Of a stretch of DNA of 64,000 bases, positions 9,651 through 19,742 are shown piece by piece. A program made the translations under genes and the position numbers. Origin of the DNA: Candidatus Bathyarchaeota archaeon (GTDB taxonomy: Archaea; Thermoproteota; Bathyarchaeia; 40CM-2-53-6; JALHTG01). The notes beneath the pieces were generated by a model. The model made no database searches and had not been told where the DNA came from. It saw nothing but the letters and a program-made list of their open reading frames with translations. The DNA lies in contig JALHTG010000019.1 in assembly GCA_022865705.1 (NCBI GenBank), positions 115,784-179,783 on the forward strand, read 5' to 3'. Position 1 is the first letter of the stretch. Each line of letters starts with the position of its first letter.

Positions 9651-10027
9651 CTCCTAGAATCCGAATGTTATAGCCACTATTAAAGCATCACAGGACGAAG
9701 GCCGGCTGAACGGTCGGTCGCCGTACTCATCGATCAAATGCTTGATCCAACATTGGCAACACTGAAACATATCCAGGCAAGATGCTTGGTCGTCTCAGAA
9801 TGTAAGAGCGAAGGGAAAAGCGCGATCCCGATCTGAGTTTGGAGACGCACCCCCGCACCAAGAGATACACACTACGACTAGCACTCAAGATATGCACAGC
9901 AGGAACAGCGGCCGCCATACAGCTGAGAATGAACCGCTCTGGCTTTCCTTGAGCAACCTTAAATCGCTCCTGAATCCAACCGCTTTGACCGAAAACATAG
10001 AGAGACGGTAACAAGTAGGCGCAGATC

Positions 10028-11704
10028 GTGAGAAGAGAAAGGCAGGCAGCGATCTTCATTGCTGGGTTGCTTGCAATTGTTGCAGCATATTGGCTGGTAA
10101 TGAGATTCGTTCAGAACCCTGAGGTTTCGTCTCTGCCCTACTACACGTTCAGAACTCTTCTGAGAATAACGCTAACTCTGGGAATTTCTATAGTCTGGGG
10201 CGTCCCCTTCGGAATACTGGCCTCAACGAACAAGACCGCCTCGATGATCCTCGTACCTTTCATCGACTTGTTACAGTCAGTTCCGATTCTCGGCTATTTT
10301 CCTGTCATAATACTGTTCTTCGTATCGCTTTTTCATGGAAGTGAAATCGGAATTGAGCTGTCCGCAATATTGCTACTTTTCACTTCTATGGCCTGGGCTA
10401 TATTCTTCGGGGTCGTGGGCGCCGTCAAAGGAATTCCCGTCAACATAATTGAAGCTGCGCAGGGATTCGGAGTGACCGGCATCAATTACATACGCCACGT
10501 GCTTCTTCCTGCAATTGGGCCCTCTCTGATCTCTGGAGCCACGCTGGCATGGTGCGACGGATGGTTCTTCATGATAGCGGCAGAGTACGTAGTCTATTTG
10601 GGCGCAACCTATTCCGTGCCCGGCCTTGGGTCCTATTTGGCGAAGGCCGCCTATGTCTACAACGATCTGAATCTTTCCCTCATCCTACTAGTTCTAATCA
10701 CTGCAATAGTTCTCTACATTAACTTCCTGACTTGGCATCCACTTATGGAGAGAGTTGCCACTGGTACCTACAAACCTGTTGTCAGAGTAGGTCTCTCTGG
10801 GCTTGGAAAACTTGGAATAATTGGACCGAGGTGGCTGCGAATAGGAGACCGATTTCACAGACCGAAGTCAATCATTCTAGCCTCTAAGTGGCTGAAAAAG
10901 TACACGCGCCTAGAGAAAGCGATCGCATTGGCTATGTCATTGGGCGGGGTCTTCGCAATGATATACTTCGCTCTCGGGCAGATTCCCAGCCCAGAAGCGT
11001 TTCGTGAGGCTTTCTCAGATCCAGAACTCCTCAATCTTCCCATCTACATTGTCTTGACCATGGGAAGGCTTGCAATTGCATACACCATCTCTCTGGGCAT
11101 TGCGTTGGGGATGGGCGTTTTGGCTGCGGAACACAAGAGGTTCGCGGCAGTCTTCTATCCGATATACGATATTGGACAGGCAGTTCCGATTTTGGCACTA
11201 TTCCCCATATTTTTCGTCTATTTCAGTCGGATATTCGGAGGGAGGATTGGCTTAGAGATGACCGCAATCCTCGTTCTGGTCCTAGACATGATATGGTACA
11301 TGTTTCTGAACGTTGTTGGAGCTGTGAAGAGTATCCCAGGTGAGATAAAGGAAGTTGGTCGTCTTCTTGGATTCAAGGGTATAGGACGCATCGTACACAT
11401 GGTCATCCCGGCAATTCTCCCGGCAATTGTCACAGGAAGTATTCTATCCTGGGGCACAGGGTGGAACACCATAATATTCGCTGAATACATGCCGTATGGA
11501 ATGGATATGTTCGGAGGGCTCCCTCTCGAGCTTCCTGGTCTTGGATCATATCTGGACAAGACTGGCTACTTGCCCCCTCCAAAAGGCAATCCTATTCGAC
11601 TCTTCTTCCTACTGGGTATCGTTGCCTCCATCGTTCTTTCGATGGAGGGTCTGGTGTGGAGAAGATTACTGAAGAGATTCGAGAAATATCGAGTCGAGGT
11701 CTGA
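10028..11704 (+). CDS. NitT/TauT-type ABC transporter permease, two permease domains fused in one polypeptide
   Basis: Two EAA-like loops: GAVKGIPVNIIEAAQGFGVTGINYIRHVLLPAIGPSLISG and GAVKSIPGEIKEVGRLLGFKGIGRIVHMVIPAILPAIVTG. Confidence 0.88.
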   Translation: MRRERQAAIFIAGLLAIVAAYWLVMRFVQNPEVSSLPYYTFRTLLRITLTLGISIVWGVPFGILASTNKTASMILVPFIDLLQSVPILGYFPVIILFFVSLFHGSEIGIELSAILLLFTSMAWAIFFGVVGAVKGIPVNIIEAAQGFGVTGINYIRHVLLPAIGPSLISGATLAWCDGWFFMIAAEYVVYLGATYSVPGLGSYLAKAAYVYNDLNLSLILLVLITAIVLYINFLTWHPLMERVATGTYKPVVRVGLSGLGKLGIIGPRWLRIGDRFHRPKSIILASKWLKKYTRLEKAIALAMSLGGVFAMIYFALGQIPSPEAFREAFSDPELLNLPIYIVLTMGRLAIAYTISLGIALGMGVLAAEHKRFAAVFYPIYDIGQAVPILALFPIFFVYFSRIFGGRIGLEMTAILVLVLDMIWYMFLNVVGAVKSIPGEIKEVGRLLGFKGIGRIVHMVIPAILPAIVTGSILSWGTGWNTIIFAEYMPYGMDMFGGLPLELPGLGSYLDKTGYLPPPKGNPIRLFFLLGIVASIVLSMEGLVWRRLLKRFEKYRVEV

Positions 11705-11707
11705 CTC

Positions 11708-12472
11708 TTGACTGTACTTGACATAGAACATGTAACAAAGACGTTTCAATTCGAACAAACTAGAATCCGCGTCTTGGAGGATGTCAGCTTCTCTGTCAAA
11801 GAAGATGAGTTCCTATGCATAGTTGGCCCGTCCGGATGCGGTAAGTCCACACTTCTAAGAATAATTGCAGGTCTAGAGCACGCTGATTCAGGCGAAGTTC
11901 TCTTCCACGGCCAACCACAAAGATCTCCAACACCGAAGATCACCATGATATTCCAACTCTTTGGTTTACTTCCATGGAAGACTGCGTTCCAGAACGTGGA
12001 GGTCGCGCTGGAGGTACTCGGAGTCAGGAAGGAAACAAGATTGGAAATAGCTAGGTCTCATCTCAAGATGGTCGGCCTGGAAGGTTTCGAGAACACCTAC
12101 CCTCACGATCTTTCAGGCGGAATGAAGCAAAGGGTGGGAATTGCAAGAGCATTGGCTCTACAGCCCGAGGTTCTCCTCATGGATGAACCTTTCTCTTCAT
12201 TGGACGAGCTGACAGCAAAGAATCTCCGCTCCTTGGTGATGGATCTCAGAAGGAAGTCCTCGCTTTCAACAAACACTTTCATCATGGTCAGTCACAATGT
12301 TGAGGAGGCCGTATTCATGGCCGATCGAGTAATCGTGATGTCACCCAGGCCTGGAAAAGTCGTTGAAGAAGTCAATGTAGATATTCCTAGACCCAGAATG
12401 AGTTACCTAAGAGATCCAATCTATTTCAAGTACGTTGACCAGGCTGTTGGCATTTTGGAAAGAACGAAGTAG
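11708..12472 (+). CDS. NitT/TauT-type ABC transporter ATP-binding protein
   Basis: GPSGCGKST, LSGGMKQRVGIARAL, LLMDEPFSSLD; 3 bp after permease. Confidence 0.93.
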   Translation: MTVLDIEHVTKTFQFEQTRIRVLEDVSFSVKEDEFLCIVGPSGCGKSTLLRIIAGLEHADSGEVLFHGQPQRSPTPKITMIFQLFGLLPWKTAFQNVEVALEVLGVRKETRLEIARSHLKMVGLEGFENTYPHDLSGGMKQRVGIARALALQPEVLLMDEPFSSLDELTAKNLRSLVMDLRRKSSLSTNTFIMVSHNVEEAVFMADRVIVMSPRPGKVVEEVNVDIPRPRMSYLRDPIYFKYVDQAVGILERTK

Positions 12473-12478
12473 ATTCTC

Positions 12479-12556
12479 ATGAACATGTGGCGCGACATAC
12501 CTGCAGGAGACAATCCTCCTGAAATAGTCGCGCGTGCATTCAGTTCGCCAAGTTGA
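12479..12556 (+). pseudogene. Possible N-terminal remnant of inorganic pyrophosphatase
   Basis: Translates MNMWRDIPAGDNPPEIVARAFSSPS*; the first 16 residues resemble the archaeal PPase N-terminus (M-N-x-W-x-D-I-P-x-G-x-N-P-P-E). Confidence 0.45.
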
Positions 12557-12776
12557 GTTTCTTGTTGCTTTATCAACCAGCCTCGATATGATACATAAGC
12601 GCGGAAGAAGACTTGGCTGGACTAGAGCAAAGCCGCTGGGATACGTGTCGCAAATGGTAGAGCCGTTATCAATGTGCTTGGTGATGGTCCAGCAGTGTCC
12701 CGCTATCCAAACGCGTGCGACATCATGCAAAAACAGAGAATAGACCTTTGGACACAGATGAAGCTGGTCAGCCATA

Positions 12777-13277
12777 ATGAGCAAGCCCGCTAAAACGAGA
12801 TTCGTTGCTTTTGTTGCGGCGATGAGCGCACTTTCAAACGCCCTTGGGCTATTAGTTATCCCAACAGGTTTCGTAACACTTCACCTCGCACAGTTGCCGG
12901 TCGTATTTTCCGGGTTGGCCGCCGGATCTGTGGCAGGTGGATTAGTGGGTTTCTTCGGTACATTCGTGATGGCTTTCACATTGGCCAGACCAAATCCCTA
13001 CGTAATCGGCGGGAATGCGATCTTGGGTTTTTTGACGGGGGTCTTTTACCTTAGAATAAAGGGGATGTCAAATAGGTTGATTCTTCCACATATGATCTCT
13101 GTAGCTCTTGCATATGTGGTTCAGATTCCCTACGTCTATGTGACTGACGTCTATCTTATGGGAATGCCTAACTTGGTGGTCGTAGGTATCCTTAGTGTAC
13201 TTTTCATCGAGGACCTGATAAGCGCGCTGATATCACATGTGATTCTTTACCGAGTTGATGTTCACGCGCTACTCTAA
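12777..13277 (+). CDS. ECF-transporter S-component-like integral membrane protein
   Basis: Small hydrophobic protein, ~5-6 TM segments, VAAMSALSNALG... and internal GGNAILGFLTGVFY typical of ECF S components. Confidence 0.55.
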   Translation: MSKPAKTRFVAFVAAMSALSNALGLLVIPTGFVTLHLAQLPVVFSGLAAGSVAGGLVGFFGTFVMAFTLARPNPYVIGGNAILGFLTGVFYLRIKGMSNRLILPHMISVALAYVVQIPYVYVTDVYLMGMPNLVVVGILSVLFIEDLISALISHVILYRVDVHALL

Positions 13278-13394
13278 TGCGCGTCTTGACTAGTGCCTTG
13301 ACCGTAATCTCAACGTAGATGATTCGTTACTTCTAGTCTGCGGCAACAATCTTACATACCAGGCCTTAACAGAACTAGTTGTAAAACTCAAAGG

Positions 13395-13880
13395 GTGTGT
13401 CCATTGTCTTATTACTATCTGCCCCGCCCTTCAATCAAAGTAGAAATCCTCCCACCAAAGCAGGAGTTCTCTTACCAACCTCCCCCAGAGGAGGTCTTGG
13501 TTGAACAACCACCAGAACTCTACTATCTTCCTCCACAAGAGGTTCACTACGTTGAGTCGCCACCACAGCGTTACGTGTATCAGCCTCCTCCACAGGAGTT
13601 CTACCTTCAGCCTCCCCCTCAGGCCTACTACTACCAACCACCTGCGCAACCTGTCCCCTACCAATCCCTCCCCTCCCAAACGTCATATGCCATAACACCA
13701 CTCGATCCGTACCAGGTCTACAATGAACCCTATCCATCCGCATACTATCCATATCAGCCCCTCTCAGTTTCACAAGTCTTCTCACCGGATCTTCGATTCC
13801 CTCCCGCCCCATACACAGTACGAACTGTTCCTTCATCGACCAGAATCTACAACCCACGAGAACTACCCATCAAGAGATAG
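13395..13880 (+). CDS. Pro/Tyr/Gln-rich low-complexity protein
   Basis: 161-aa ORF with repeated QPPPQ(E/A)(F/Y)YLQ / YxPPPQ units. Confidence 0.5.
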   Translation: MCPLSYYYLPRPSIKVEILPPKQEFSYQPPPEEVLVEQPPELYYLPPQEVHYVESPPQRYVYQPPPQEFYLQPPPQAYYYQPPAQPVPYQSLPSQTSYAITPLDPYQVYNEPYPSAYYPYQPLSVSQVFSPDLRFPPAPYTVRTVPSSTRIYNPRELPIKR

Positions 13881-14045
13881 ATAGCCCATCCAGCTGAGCA
13901 CTGATTAGACGCGAACAGTAAACTCAGCGAGCACTGGGCGAGCTAGTCGAAGGGCTCGAAATCACGAAGATCTCGTTGCAGCAATACTTATCAAGGGATA
14001 AGAGTGAGCAGTCAAATCACGCTACTTCGCGAGATCGAAATGTAA

Positions 14046-15146
14046 ATGCCAATATTCTCAGATAGATGCAGAAAAGCTCAAACAAGAATGCACGAAACAG
14101 GGATCGATTACCTATTCGTTTCCGTCGGATCGGACATGTTCTACCTTACTGGATACTCAAAGAAGCCTAGTGAACGCTTGACTCTTTTTGTCTTGCCGAA
14201 GAACGGGGACCAGAGCATGGTGACGGCGAAATTTGAAGCTGCAAGATTGGCTAATGTAGATCAATTCTATACGGTGCGTACTTGGGATGACGCGGAAGAC
14301 CCCATGACGATCCTTCGCACACTAGTGAATCCAGACAAGAAGGCCACAATTGGAATCGACGACCAGATCTGGGGAATATTCGTCTTGAGAATGCAGAGTA
14401 CCTTGCCCGAAGCAAGATTCGTGTCCGCGGGGCCCGTCCTTTCACAATTGCGCATAATCAAAGACTCCCACGAGATCAGCAGACTACGAGAGATGGGAAG
14501 AAAGATGGACAAAGTCTACGAAAAGGTCGTCAAACTCCACTTTACAGGTTCCACAGAATTAGATCTCGCAGAACAGATTCAGGAAATCGTGAAGGATCAA
14601 GGACTGAAGCCGGAATATCATGCTGGGATTGCAGGTGGGCCGAACGGAGCTTCACCTCACCACTCTACTTCCGACAGAGTAATGGAAAAGAGCGATGGCG
14701 TCTGGATGGAGCTGGGCTGCGGAGGTCATGTGGACGGCTATTGGGCAGACAAAACCCGTTCTGTACAAGTGGCACCTAGTACCGACACGTTCAGGAAGAC
14801 CTACGAGATTGTGAGGGAAGCACAGCAGAGTGCCTTTGAGGCTATCCGTCCAGGTGTAACATGCGAAAGCATTGATGCAGTGGGAAGAAAGATCATAACA
14901 GAAGCTGGGTATGGTGAGTATTTCTCCCATCGCCTAGGACACGGCTTGGGCTTAGATATACATGAGCCACCGTACATAGTGCAAGGCAACACTATGCGTC
15001 TTCAGGAAGGCATGGTCTTCAGCGATGAACCTGGGATCTACCTTCCGGGAGAGTTCGGTATAAGAATCGAAGACATTGTCGCGGTAACAAAGGACGGGGC
15101 CGAGAGGCTCTACGATTCAACCCATGAATTGATTGTAGTCAAATGA
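14046..15146 (+). CDS. M24 family aminopeptidase P / Xaa-Pro dipeptidase
   Basis: Creatinase-like N-domain, ELGCGGHVDGYWADKTRS, HRLGHGLGLDIHEPP, EPGIYLPGEFGIRIED. Confidence 0.92.
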   Translation: MPIFSDRCRKAQTRMHETGIDYLFVSVGSDMFYLTGYSKKPSERLTLFVLPKNGDQSMVTAKFEAARLANVDQFYTVRTWDDAEDPMTILRTLVNPDKKATIGIDDQIWGIFVLRMQSTLPEARFVSAGPVLSQLRIIKDSHEISRLREMGRKMDKVYEKVVKLHFTGSTELDLAEQIQEIVKDQGLKPEYHAGIAGGPNGASPHHSTSDRVMEKSDGVWMELGCGGHVDGYWADKTRSVQVAPSTDTFRKTYEIVREAQQSAFEAIRPGVTCESIDAVGRKIITEAGYGEYFSHRLGHGLGLDIHEPPYIVQGNTMRLQEGMVFSDEPGIYLPGEFGIRIEDIVAVTKDGAERLYDSTHELIVVK

Positions 15147-15954
15147 TGCGCAGATCAATGAATTGTAGTGCTTCCTTGAGAGAACTGATTCGGCCGTCGG
15201 GTTTGATCTCAGAATCTTCTATTGATCTCGTGGCTCTGCTGAGTGCAAATAGAGAGCCCGGCTGTCTTCTGAATGCCTCAGGAACCTCATGTTCAAACAA
15301 CAATGCTCGCATACCTGCCTGTTTGGCTCCCCAGACATCGCGTTCAGGGTCATCTCCTATGTGAACGATGTTCCCAGTTTCGACTCCAAGCTTCTCGGCT
15401 ACCGCTTTGAAGATTCGCCGATCAGGCTTGAGCCATCCCACTTCATCAGAGAAAACAGTTGCATCAAAGAACTTGAGGACTCCAAGATCGATAAGGAGCT
15501 TGCGAAGGGTTCTGCCGGGGCTGCGACCAGTATTACTAATTAACCCTATTTTATGGGCGCGTTTCCGCATCTCTTCTAGTGTCGAAACCGCATCATGGTT
15601 CAAGACAGGGGGAACAGAGAGAACCGGGGTAACATATGCTTCTTGAAGTTCCTCGATTACTTTCGGCTCTTCTGATAAGGCAACGGTGTTTCTGGAAGCA
15701 ATATTCACAATGTAGCGAATTTGTTCAACCGTAGGTATGTCTTGGTTACGCTTCCAGAAGGATTGAAACCAACCGACACTTTCATCGTACCCTCTTAGCA
15801 GCCCCTCAAGAGGAAGTTCTATGCCAGAACGCGATAGCGTGCGCTGGAGCTCTTCGCATCTCTCTTTGCGCCGAAGGAGATCCTTCTTAGGGTCATCTAT
15901 GATGATTGTTTCCCACAGATCAAAGGTTACGCAGATAGGAGATGTTGATCTCAT
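15139..15954 (-). CDS. HAD-superfamily hydrolase
   Basis: FDLWETI motif I variant, LISNTGRSPG motif II, KPDRRIF + HIGDDPERDVWGAKQAGM motifs III/IV. Confidence 0.88.
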   Translation of the reverse strand: MRSTSPICVTFDLWETIIIDDPKKDLLRRKERCEELQRTLSRSGIELPLEGLLRGYDESVGWFQSFWKRNQDIPTVEQIRYIVNIASRNTVALSEEPKVIEELQEAYVTPVLSVPPVLNHDAVSTLEEMRKRAHKIGLISNTGRSPGRTLRKLLIDLGVLKFFDATVFSDEVGWLKPDRRIFKAVAEKLGVETGNIVHIGDDPERDVWGAKQAGMRALLFEHEVPEAFRRQPGSLFALSRATRSIEDSEIKPDGRISSLKEALQFIDLRII

Positions 15955-16124
15955 TTCCTACAGCTTCCTCGTTTCCGGTTCGGCGATTGACTCGCATCGC
16001 AATGTTCGATGTCTCCAGCTTCCAATGGCCGTTGAAGAAATAAGAGTCACCACAGGGCATAATGGTCTACCTAGGACAACAAGTACCATAGGCGTTCTAG
16101 ACGAAGATTACCGTGAAAAAGTGA

Positions 16125-17057
16125 GTGGACGAAGTGGATACGTGGCACAAGATTGTTTTTGGCAACTGCAGAGACATGCATGAGATTCCATCCAACTCGA
16201 TTCACTTGATGGTGACTTCTCCGCCTTACTATAATGCTCCATTTGATTATCCAGGTTTCTTCAAGGATTACGAACAGTTCCTGCAGTTGATTGGAGACTT
16301 CTCAAGGGAACTGTCCAGAGTTCTGGCTCCAGGAAGAATCGCAGCGTATGTGACAGATGACATGCTCGTCGAAGGAAAGAAGTATCCTGTTGTCGCTGAC
16401 GTTACGAGGATCATGATTGAGAACGGTTTCAGATATCGTGACAAAATAGTGTGGGTGAAACCAAAAGGTTACAGTAGAATCAGCAGAAGAAGTGGCGTTG
16501 TTCTACAGAACCCGTATCCAATGTACTTCTACCCGGACAATATACAGGAGAGCATCCTGATCTTTCAAAAGGGGACGTTCGACTACGGATACGCTCGGAA
16601 ACTAGATCGCAAAATAAGGGTCGATTCAAGAATAGATACAAAGGAATACAATGAACATGAATGGTATCTCACAGTATGGAGAATAACGAACGTTCTGCCA
16701 CTGCCACGGAGACCTGAGATAGGAATAGCCGCCTTTCCTGACGAAATTCCTCGAAGATTGATCAAGCTCTTCTCCTATGTTGGCGAAACAGTGCTCGACC
16801 CATTCCTCGGATCTGGCACAACTATGAAGGTGGCAAAGGAGCTGGGCAGAAACTGTTGGGGCTACGAAATTGATCTAGAACTCAGACCCGTTATCCTCAA
16901 GAAAATCGGCTACAAACAGCCAGCATCTAGCAAGGCCGAGTCAGTTGAAATTGTCAGGAGAAATGACGCGGGCAGATTTCGAAGCTCCCTGCAAAAGAGA
17001 GTAAGCAGCAAGAAGTCTGTAACGAAAGGTAGGCTCGGATTTCATCAACCGAATTAG
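16125..17057 (+). CDS. DNA methyltransferase, N4-cytosine/N6-adenine type, TSPPY class
   Basis: VTSPPYYNAPFDYPGF catalytic motif followed by VLDPFLGSGTTMKVAKELGRNCWGYEID SAM-binding motif. Confidence 0.92.
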   Translation: MDEVDTWHKIVFGNCRDMHEIPSNSIHLMVTSPPYYNAPFDYPGFFKDYEQFLQLIGDFSRELSRVLAPGRIAAYVTDDMLVEGKKYPVVADVTRIMIENGFRYRDKIVWVKPKGYSRISRRSGVVLQNPYPMYFYPDNIQESILIFQKGTFDYGYARKLDRKIRVDSRIDTKEYNEHEWYLTVWRITNVLPLPRRPEIGIAAFPDEIPRRLIKLFSYVGETVLDPFLGSGTTMKVAKELGRNCWGYEIDLELRPVILKKIGYKQPASSKAESVEIVRRNDAGRFRSSLQKRVSSKKSVTKGRLGFHQPN

Positions 17058-17152
17058 GAGGCAGAACAATTGGAACAACAGTAGGAGTCGAAATGGGGCA
17101 GATCTGCCCCTATCCAAGAGAGCTTGTATAGGCCTTTCTTCTTCTAGCTTGT

Positions 17153-18115
17153 ATGGTACTCATGCAGATCCGTCTGTGGGAACAAGGCAATCTGAAGCCC
17201 TCACCTCTCGATGATCTCAGGGCCAACTTCAATCGTCCAGCTTGGATTGATGTTACTGATCCAACCGTTGGAGATATGCAAAGTGTTGCCGACGCCCTAA
17301 GTATTCCGAGACACGTATTGATCGGTAAGTTGCGTTCAAACTATCCCCATGTCGACACATATCCGGAATATGTGAAGATCTTTGCCTGGCATCTGACCTC
17401 TTCTTTAGAAGGAAGGGAATCTTCGTATCACAAGAATCCAGTGATAGTGCTCGCCAACAGGAATTGCGTGGTCACCATATCACATTCTAGAACGAATATC
17501 CCTGAAACGATCTCCAACGAACTGGGTGAGAAAGGGCTCACAGATCTTTCTCTGCGGGCAAGGGTCATCTATCTTGTAATGAGGTATCTGCTAGAGCGAT
17601 ACGAGCATTTCGCTGAACAGTTCGAGAGAGCAGCAGAGAAACTTGAAGAAGCGATCCCACCATGGCCTCGCGACTTCTACGCGGAGTCGTTCAATATAAG
17701 GAAAGATGCGAGTCGCTTTCTTAGACTGCTCAGACATTTCAGAACGCTGGTTGAATCTTTACCGAAAGGGAGGTTTTCTTTGTCTTTTACAGAGGAAGAG
17801 ATGCAGCTCTTGGACACGGTATATGATCGAGCTGTGGGAGCTGAGGAGACCACGGAAATGTCTCTTGAAATAGTGAAGGATCTTATTGAGATGCACTTGG
17901 ATACTGTTTCTCATGACATGAATAGGGCCATGAGACTGATGGCTGCTATTACTTGCATCGTGGCCATTCCATCTGTGATTGGTGCATTGCTCGGAATGAA
18001 TCTGATTGATGTTCCATGGCCTTGGCAGCTTTGGCAGGTTACTTCGATCGTTGCTTCAGCCGCCATATTGTTAGCGGCCTACTTCTATAGAAAAGGATGG
18101 CTTAGAGGCACCTGA
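17153..18115 (+). CDS. CorA-like divalent cation transporter
   Basis: C-terminal two-TM region with GMN motif (ALLGMNLIDVPWP). Confidence 0.88.
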   Translation: MVLMQIRLWEQGNLKPSPLDDLRANFNRPAWIDVTDPTVGDMQSVADALSIPRHVLIGKLRSNYPHVDTYPEYVKIFAWHLTSSLEGRESSYHKNPVIVLANRNCVVTISHSRTNIPETISNELGEKGLTDLSLRARVIYLVMRYLLERYEHFAEQFERAAEKLEEAIPPWPRDFYAESFNIRKDASRFLRLLRHFRTLVESLPKGRFSLSFTEEEMQLLDTVYDRAVGAEETTEMSLEIVKDLIEMHLDTVSHDMNRAMRLMAAITCIVAIPSVIGALLGMNLIDVPWPWQLWQVTSIVASAAILLAAYFYRKGWLRGT

Positions 18116-18221
18116 GGCGGTCTAGTGATAAGAATAGAACTGAATCTCGTTAGACAAGAGAATATCTCCATTGGCAGAACGAGCGGACGCAGACAGGGTC
18201 CCAATAGATCTCAGGGTCAGT

Positions 18222-18620
18222 TCAGAAGCACAGGACCCCGTCGGATTCTAGAACAAGATCATTCAGAGTCGCTGCTCCAACGACTCTTGCGGAGTCCACG
18301 AAGTTTCCTCTATCGAGCCCTAACAACATGCAGCTTTGCTCGCAAACCATGAGCCTCACTCCAGTCCTAACAGCTTGATCCATGACTTCCTTGAGGCTAG
18401 GAAAGCTTCCTACCTTGATCTTCTCCGCCTCCCCTTTTTTCAGCGCTGTGACTCCCTTCATGACAAAGTAGATGGTCGCGTCAAGATCCATGGCCCTCGC
18501 GGTGCTTGCAAGAACAAACGGGGCATACAATCGCTCCGGAGTATCTACCCCACTGGTCTGAACATAGAGAAGTTTCTTTCTAACTTCAGGCATGCTCCAT
18601 CCTCCGTCGAGAACACTCAA
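18222..18620 (-). CDS. DsrE/DsrF-like sulfur-relay family protein
   Basis: DsrE-like fold pattern: LLYVQTSGVDTPERLYAPFVLASTARAMDLDATIYFVMKGV ... MVCEQS. Confidence 0.75.
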   Translation of the reverse strand: MSVLDGGWSMPEVRKKLLYVQTSGVDTPERLYAPFVLASTARAMDLDATIYFVMKGVTALKKGEAEKIKVGSFPSLKEVMDQAVRTGVRLMVCEQSCMLLGLDRGNFVDSARVVGAATLNDLVLESDGVLCF

Positions 18621-18791
18621 TCTCCTTGAAGGAATAGCAAATAAGCAAATCGCTTACCTCCCTTCAAATCAACAATGGCTGTGTGTTCTTGTCTATCGAG
18701 CGCAGGCGCAGTGACTAGCGCAACTGAAACCACCCTATGTGGAAAGACAGATGAGTAAGTAGCGACGCTCGTTACCCACTCACCGATTGAG

Positions 18792-19568
18792 GTGGCAGAA
18801 TTGCAGAATGTGTTGAAGTCTAAGTTGAAGCGGGGGGAAGTCACCTTTGGAGTCACACTTGGAATAGGAAGTTCCGAAGTCTCAGAAGCGCTGGGCAACT
18901 TGGGCCTGGATCACATTATGTTTGATATGCAGCACACCAGTCTTGACACTGAAACCGTTCAAACGATGATTCAGGCGATAAGCTACTCGCAAAGTGTGCC
19001 AATGGTTCGAGTGATATCCAACGATCTGGGCCTGATTAACAGGGCCTTGGACATAGGGGCGCACGCAGTGATTGTCCCGCTAGTGAATTCCAGAGAGGAT
19101 GCGGAGAAGGCTGTGCGTGCCTCAAAATATACGCCGGAAGGAATAAGAAGCTATGGTCCCAGGCGCCCCCAATTGAGAGACCCAGATTATGCTGAGACGG
19201 CAAACGCTGAAGTCATGATCATCCCGCAGGTGGAGACAGAACTGGCCTTGCAAAACTTGGAAGATATCGTGACTACAAAGGGGATAGATGCAGTCACTGT
19301 GGGGCCTAACGATCTATCAATGTCACTTGGAGTCTTTCGACAATTCGAGAGTCCGAAGTTCCTGAAAGCCGTAGAAAAGGTCGTTTCGACATGCAGGGCT
19401 CATAACGTTTTTCCAGGTCTCTTAGCTCCAGCCGGACCAGTGGAGACGAGTATTCAGCAAGGTTTCAAAATGATCCAGCTAGGAGGCGACTTGGGCCTGC
19501 TAGCAGAAAACGTCGCAAGGATCCTGAAGAATGCAAAGAGTAAGGTAGATGCTGCTAGGCGCGACTGA
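18792..19568 (+). CDS. HpcH/HpaI aldolase family protein
   Basis: FDMQHTSLDTETV, VPLVNSREDAEKAVRASKYTPEGIRSYGPRRP, IIPQVETELALQNLEDI, VGPNDLSMSLG. Confidence 0.9.
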   Translation: MAELQNVLKSKLKRGEVTFGVTLGIGSSEVSEALGNLGLDHIMFDMQHTSLDTETVQTMIQAISYSQSVPMVRVISNDLGLINRALDIGAHAVIVPLVNSREDAEKAVRASKYTPEGIRSYGPRRPQLRDPDYAETANAEVMIIPQVETELALQNLEDIVTTKGIDAVTVGPNDLSMSLGVFRQFESPKFLKAVEKVVSTCRAHNVFPGLLAPAGPVETSIQQGFKMIQLGGDLGLLAENVARILKNAKSKVDAARRD

Positions 19569-19742
19569 CGCAATTCAGACCTCGGCCGTACTGGGTACGT
19601 TGTTACGTGACGAGAGTAACAGTTTTTCTTATGAAACTCAGTTAGGTGTTTAGAGGCAAGTTTGCTGAAGTAAGCGATCTAGTGAAGCTGATCCGGAAGA
19701 AGTATGGCGTTCTGATATCTCCTTGACAAGGCTTGTGTAGAT

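Noticed and set aside
9727-10059. 110-aa minus-strand ORF
   Set aside because: Overlaps the permease start and shows no convincing family pattern; may be decayed DNA but not supportable as CDS
13435-13857. 140-aa minus-strand ORF opposite the Pro-rich gene
   Set aside because: Arises from the reverse complement of the repetitive CCN/CAA codons; Gly/Val/Arg-rich shadow frame
14046-15954. Convergent 3' overlap between M24 peptidase and HAD hydrolase genes
   Set aside because: An 8-nt convergent overlap is unremarkable in compact archaeal genomes
19602-19620. GTTAC-N9-GTAAC as a further copy of the dnaK operator
   Set aside because: Spacer is 9 rather than 5 nt and no stress gene follows; probably coincidence
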